Assembly: GCA_016845175.1 (NCBI GenBank) | Contig: JAERTD010000024.1 | Coordinates: 38,895-102,894, forward strand | DNA from: Bacteroidota bacterium | GTDB lineage: Bacteria; Bacteroidota; Bacteroidia; Bacteroidales; F082 | Length of the DNA: 64,000 nt | Direction of reading: 5' to 3' | Shown here: in pieces, positions 61,701 through 64,000 of the stretch | Numbering within the stretch: position 1 is the first letter of the stretch | Layout of the letters: every line of letters begins with the position of its first letter | Notes under the pieces: model-generated | The model's input: the letters and a program-made list of their open reading frames with translations, nothing else | Told to the model about the DNA's origin: nothing | The model's database searches: none | Made by a program: the position numbers and the translations under genes

Positions 61701-62843
61701 ATGAATTTATCAAATACAATAAGCATTATATGGACAACAGATGCGAGTCTATTGATGAGTTTCGGACTTGCCTTCATACTGGTTTTATTGGTTATCCCTT
61801 TAATCATTAAATGGTCCAAAAGAAAAAGCATTCTGGATCAGCCCGACCACAGAAAACTACATACCATACCCATTCCTACTCTTGGAGGACTGGCTATTGC
61901 CTTTGGTTTTCTGATGAATTTCATTTTCTGGTACGATGGTATGCAGAGCATCACTTTATTCGTGGCAATTGTATTGCTTGTTTGCACAGGTGTTGTGGAT
62001 GATATAAAGGGTTTGTCCTCAGCCAGGAAATACCTTCTGCAATTGATTGCTTCCATTATTGTTGTAACAGGAGGTGTGCAGATTGAGAGTTTCTATGGCT
62101 TTTTAGGAATCAATGAATTGCCTGTTGTTGTGAGCTATATGCTTACAATTTTCCTGATCAGCGGTCTGGTAAATGCATTTAATCTTATTGATGGTATTGA
62201 CGGACTGGCTGGTGGTTTAGCGTTTATTAATGCCATTGTTTTTGTTTTGTTCTTTGTGGTATTGGAAGACTGGTATGGTGCCATTCTTGCAGCTTCTCTT
62301 GGAGGTGGCTTGCTCGCATTCTTACGTTACAACTTTAATCCGGCTTCCATCTTTATGGGAGATACAGGATCTATGGTTATTGGTTTTATGATGGCTGTGC
62401 TGGGTGTACGGTTGATCAATACAATTCCAGATGTGTCGTCCCCATTCAATTCGCATGATCTCATGCTAGTTGCATTCGGTGTACTTCTATTGCCAGCCTA
62501 TGATACCATAAGGGTATTTATTGTCCGCTTAAGTAAAAAACAATCCCCATTTAAGCCCGATCAAAAACACATCCATCACTTACTAATTCAAACAGGATCT
62601 AACCATAGGCAGTCAGCTCTGATACTTTATGTGTCTAATTTGGTAGTAATTGGCTCTGCTTTACTTCTTAGAAACTACTCCCTGTCTGTTTCCATTCCTT
62701 TGTTGTTAATTGAGGTTGTAGTGTTTACAGAGTTAATAACACTGAAAATGTTATTGAAAAGTATCAAAAGAATAGGTGCTGTTGCTGATATAACAACTAA
62801 AATGGGAAAACAAAACAGATTTCTTATTGAAAATTTAAAATAA
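61701..62843 (+). CDS. MraY/WecA family undecaprenyl-phosphate sugar-1-phosphate transferase
   Basis: 380 residues with about eleven membrane helices. Catalytic features: VVDDIKG (Asp100, Asp101), NLIDGIDGLAGG (161-172), MGDTGSM (219-225) and the KHIHH loop near 289-293. It transfers a sugar 1-phosphate (often GlcNAc-1-P) from UDP-sugar to undecaprenyl phosphate and so starts repeat-unit synthesis. Typical Bacteroidota length. It closes the biosynthetic part of the operon. Confidence 0.92.
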   Translation: MNLSNTISIIWTTDASLLMSFGLAFILVLLVIPLIIKWSKRKSILDQPDHRKLHTIPIPTLGGLAIAFGFLMNFIFWYDGMQSITLFVAIVLLVCTGVVDDIKGLSSARKYLLQLIASIIVVTGGVQIESFYGFLGINELPVVVSYMLTIFLISGLVNAFNLIDGIDGLAGGLAFINAIVFVLFFVVLEDWYGAILAASLGGGLLAFLRYNFNPASIFMGDTGSMVIGFMMAVLGVRLINTIPDVSSPFNSHDLMLVAFGVLLLPAYDTIRVFIVRLSKKQSPFKPDQKHIHHLLIQTGSNHRQSALILYVSNLVVIGSALLLRNYSLSVSIPLLLIEVVVFTELITLKMLLKSIKRIGAVADITTKMGKQNRFLIENLK

Positions 62844-62847
62844 ACCA

Positions 62848-63354
62848 ATGGAGACTAGAAAACCTACTATATATATTGTCGAAGATGATGATATCTTTGG
62901 CAATACAGTATTTTTTGCACTTAAGGCTCATGGTTACAGGACAAGCCTATTTAGTAATGGTGAACAATTGATGGAACAACTCCAACATCAGCCGGATCTT
63001 ATTATACTTGATTATAACCTGGATACTCCGAAAGATAAAAAAGCGTGGAACGGTGGTAGTATATTAATGTTTTTAAAGCAACACCATCCAAAAGTTCCAG
63101 TGATCATATTGTCTGGAAATTCACAAGTAGACCTGGCTGTATCTTTGTTAAAAATGGGTGCGGTGGATTATATTCAGAAGGATAAGTATTTCTTTGATCG
63201 ACTACTCAAGACAGTAGCTAATATATTGAAAATCAAAAAGTATAGATCTGAGTTGACCGAGCTTAAAAAGCAAAACACTAAGTATAAAAAGCGCTTGCTT
63301 ATTTATGGTTTGGTAAGTATAGCCTCTGTAATCGGTCTATTCCTTGCCCATTAA
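62848..63354 (+). CDS. Receiver domain with C-terminal transmembrane anchor
   Basis: 168 residues: receiver (1-~130) with acidic pocket Glu12-Asp13-Asp14, phosphoacceptor Asp55 in LIILDYNLDT, Ser89 in ILSGNS and Lys111 in YIQKDK, a basic helix (KKYRSELTELKKQNTKYKK) and a hydrophobic tail helix LLIYGLVSIASVIGLFLA (150-167) that would tail-anchor it in the inner membrane facing the cytosol. No DNA-binding or enzymatic output domain. 4 bp after the WecA-like gene, so it is the last gene of the operon. Receivers tethered by a C-terminal helix are rare; a role in telling the assembly machinery about phosphorylation state is an inference. Confidence 0.85.
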   Translation: METRKPTIYIVEDDDIFGNTVFFALKAHGYRTSLFSNGEQLMEQLQHQPDLIILDYNLDTPKDKKAWNGGSILMFLKQHHPKVPVIILSGNSQVDLAVSLLKMGAVDYIQKDKYFFDRLLKTVANILKIKKYRSELTELKKQNTKYKKRLLIYGLVSIASVIGLFLAH

Positions 63355-63383
63355 ATATAGAAGGCGGTACCGAAATCCCCGTC

Positions 63384-63785
63384 TTAAGTATTTCTTTGAG
63401 CCTTTAGGCAGGGGTTATTTTCAATATCTGAGATGAGTTCGGGCTTTCCGTCTTTGTCAATCTTTACAAATAACATCTTTGTCGAGCATACCAGGTCCTC
63501 CGAGTCATCACCAACATTAATGCGTCTGGCTTCAATGTATAGGCTAACGGATGTCTTTCCAACCTTATCAATACTGCCATATATTCTGATTTGTTCCTTC
63601 ACCTTCACCGGACGCTTAAACAGCACTTCATCCATTTTCATGGTGATCACATTGGTAGTTTTGCATACACAGGAGGCCATAATGCCACCAGCTTCATCCA
63701 GCCAGGATAGCATCCTGCCACCAAATAGATTTTCATTAACTCCAATGTCGCTTGTTTTACAGATGTTGGTGCTGATGAGTTGCAT
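63384..63785 (-). CDS. Acyl-CoA thioesterase (YciA/ACOT-like hotdog)
   Basis: 133 residues. NENLFGGRMLSWLDEAGG with Asn19 and Asp30 is the active-site helix of the YciA-type thioesterases, followed by KMDEVLFKRPVKVKEQIRIYG. Hydrolyses acyl-CoA, probably housekeeping. Convergent with the polysaccharide operon and 11 bp after the next upstream gene. Confidence 0.88.
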   Translation of the reverse strand: MQLISTNICKTSDIGVNENLFGGRMLSWLDEAGGIMASCVCKTTNVITMKMDEVLFKRPVKVKEQIRIYGSIDKVGKTSVSLYIEARRINVGDDSEDLVCSTKMLFVKIDKDGKPELISDIENNPCLKAQRNT

Positions 63786-63796
63786 GCTGAAGTGTT

Positions 63797-64000
63797 TTAA
63801 GTGAGTTGTATATTGGTGAATTCATCGGTGGTTTCGAACTCATATTCAGGATATTGATAGAAGGGCATACAATCCTCTGTTTTGCTGATGGAATAACCCC
63901 ATAGTGAATCGTAATCTTCCCTTTCCTCACCCATCTCTTCCATTTGGCTCAAATAGGCATGAATTGATTTGGACTCGATAATCACCACCCTTTCTTCCTG
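63797..64000 (-). CDS. 3' end of an unidentified protein-coding gene (cut by window edge)
   Basis: An open minus-strand frame of 67 codons runs from the window edge to a stop at 63797: QEERVVIIESKSIHAYLSQM then EEMGEEREDYDSLWGYS and an acidic tail ending TNIQLT. There is no need for the GTG at 63988 to be a start, as the frame continues upstream. I do not recognise the family. It probably shares an operon with the thioesterase, 11 bp away. Confidence 0.55.
   Translation of the reverse strand, partial: QEERVVIIESKSIHAYLSQMEEMGEEREDYDSLWGYSISKTEDCMPFYQYPEYEFETTDEFTNIQLT

Overview
This window looks like chromosomal DNA of an anaerobic or facultative Bacteroidota, most likely class Bacteroidia (a Marinilabiliales-like marine lineage is my guess, not proven). 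The signs are: many promoters with the Bacteroidota -7 box TAnnTTTG; secreted proteins ending in type IX secretion (T9SS) sorting domains; a TonB-dependent receptor with an N-terminal carboxypeptidase-like domain; the small DUF4295 gene after rpmG; a fused glutamate formimidoyltransferase/cyclodeaminase; a SpeB-like C10 protease; and relaxed lipoprotein signals. I saw no rRNA, tRNA, CRISPR array or complete transposon.

Layout. 1-7 kb: start of a cold-shock-domain protein (cut by the window edge), a DJ-1/PfpI protein, a GNAT acetyltransferase, a patatin-like outer-membrane esterase and a five-repeat DUF349 protein. 7-15.6 kb: a large AsmA-like protein with an unusual Ala/Lys/Glu-rich tail, then on the minus strand a PhoD-like phosphoesterase, a nucleotide pyrophosphatase/phosphodiesterase lipoprotein and a TonB-dependent receptor. 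15.8-19.7 kb: a complete riboflavin operon (ribD-ribE-ribBA-ribH, minus strand) behind a clear FMN riboswitch. 19.8-26 kb: a thioredoxin reductase paired with a thioredoxin of odd active site, an NlpC/P60 peptidase, a 7TM-HD phosphodiesterase (PgpH-like), a WbqC-like protein, and two tandem thioredoxins, one cytosolic and one a lipoprotein. 26-32 kb: a transposase-derived zinc-ribbon protein, a secreted C10 protease, and the histidine-degradation genes hutI and ftcD. 32-37.7 kb: marC, rpmG, DUF4295, ftsY and rimO, with a four-helix-bundle gene and its repeat flanks sitting between DUF4295 and ftsY; then a YwqK-like protein and a thioesterase. 37.7-42.6 kb: a giant T9SS-exported FG-GAP repeat protein.

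42.7-63.4 kb is the most interesting part: a capsule/exopolysaccharide locus with its own signalling. A hybrid histidine kinase (PAS-GAF-PAS-HK-REC-HPt) and a sigma-54 enhancer-binding response regulator lie on the minus strand. Facing them is a good sigma-54 promoter (TGGCAC-N5-TGGCA) that starts a roughly 16 kb plus-strand operon: receiver-only regulator, Wza-like exporter, Wzc-like chain-length/tyrosine-kinase protein, Wzx flippase, glycosyltransferases, Wzy polymerase, an 852-residue fusion of APH-like kinase + nucleotidyltransferase + thymidylate-kinase-like domains, acetyltransferase, further glycosyltransferases, a WecA/MraY-family initiating transferase, and finally a receiver domain with a C-terminal transmembrane helix. 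The operon therefore begins and ends with response regulators, and a multistep phosphorelay controlling polymer synthesis is the natural reading. The triple-domain fusion and the membrane-tethered receiver are the best candidates for undescribed biology here.

The window closes with an acyl-CoA thioesterase and the 3' end of an unidentified gene.
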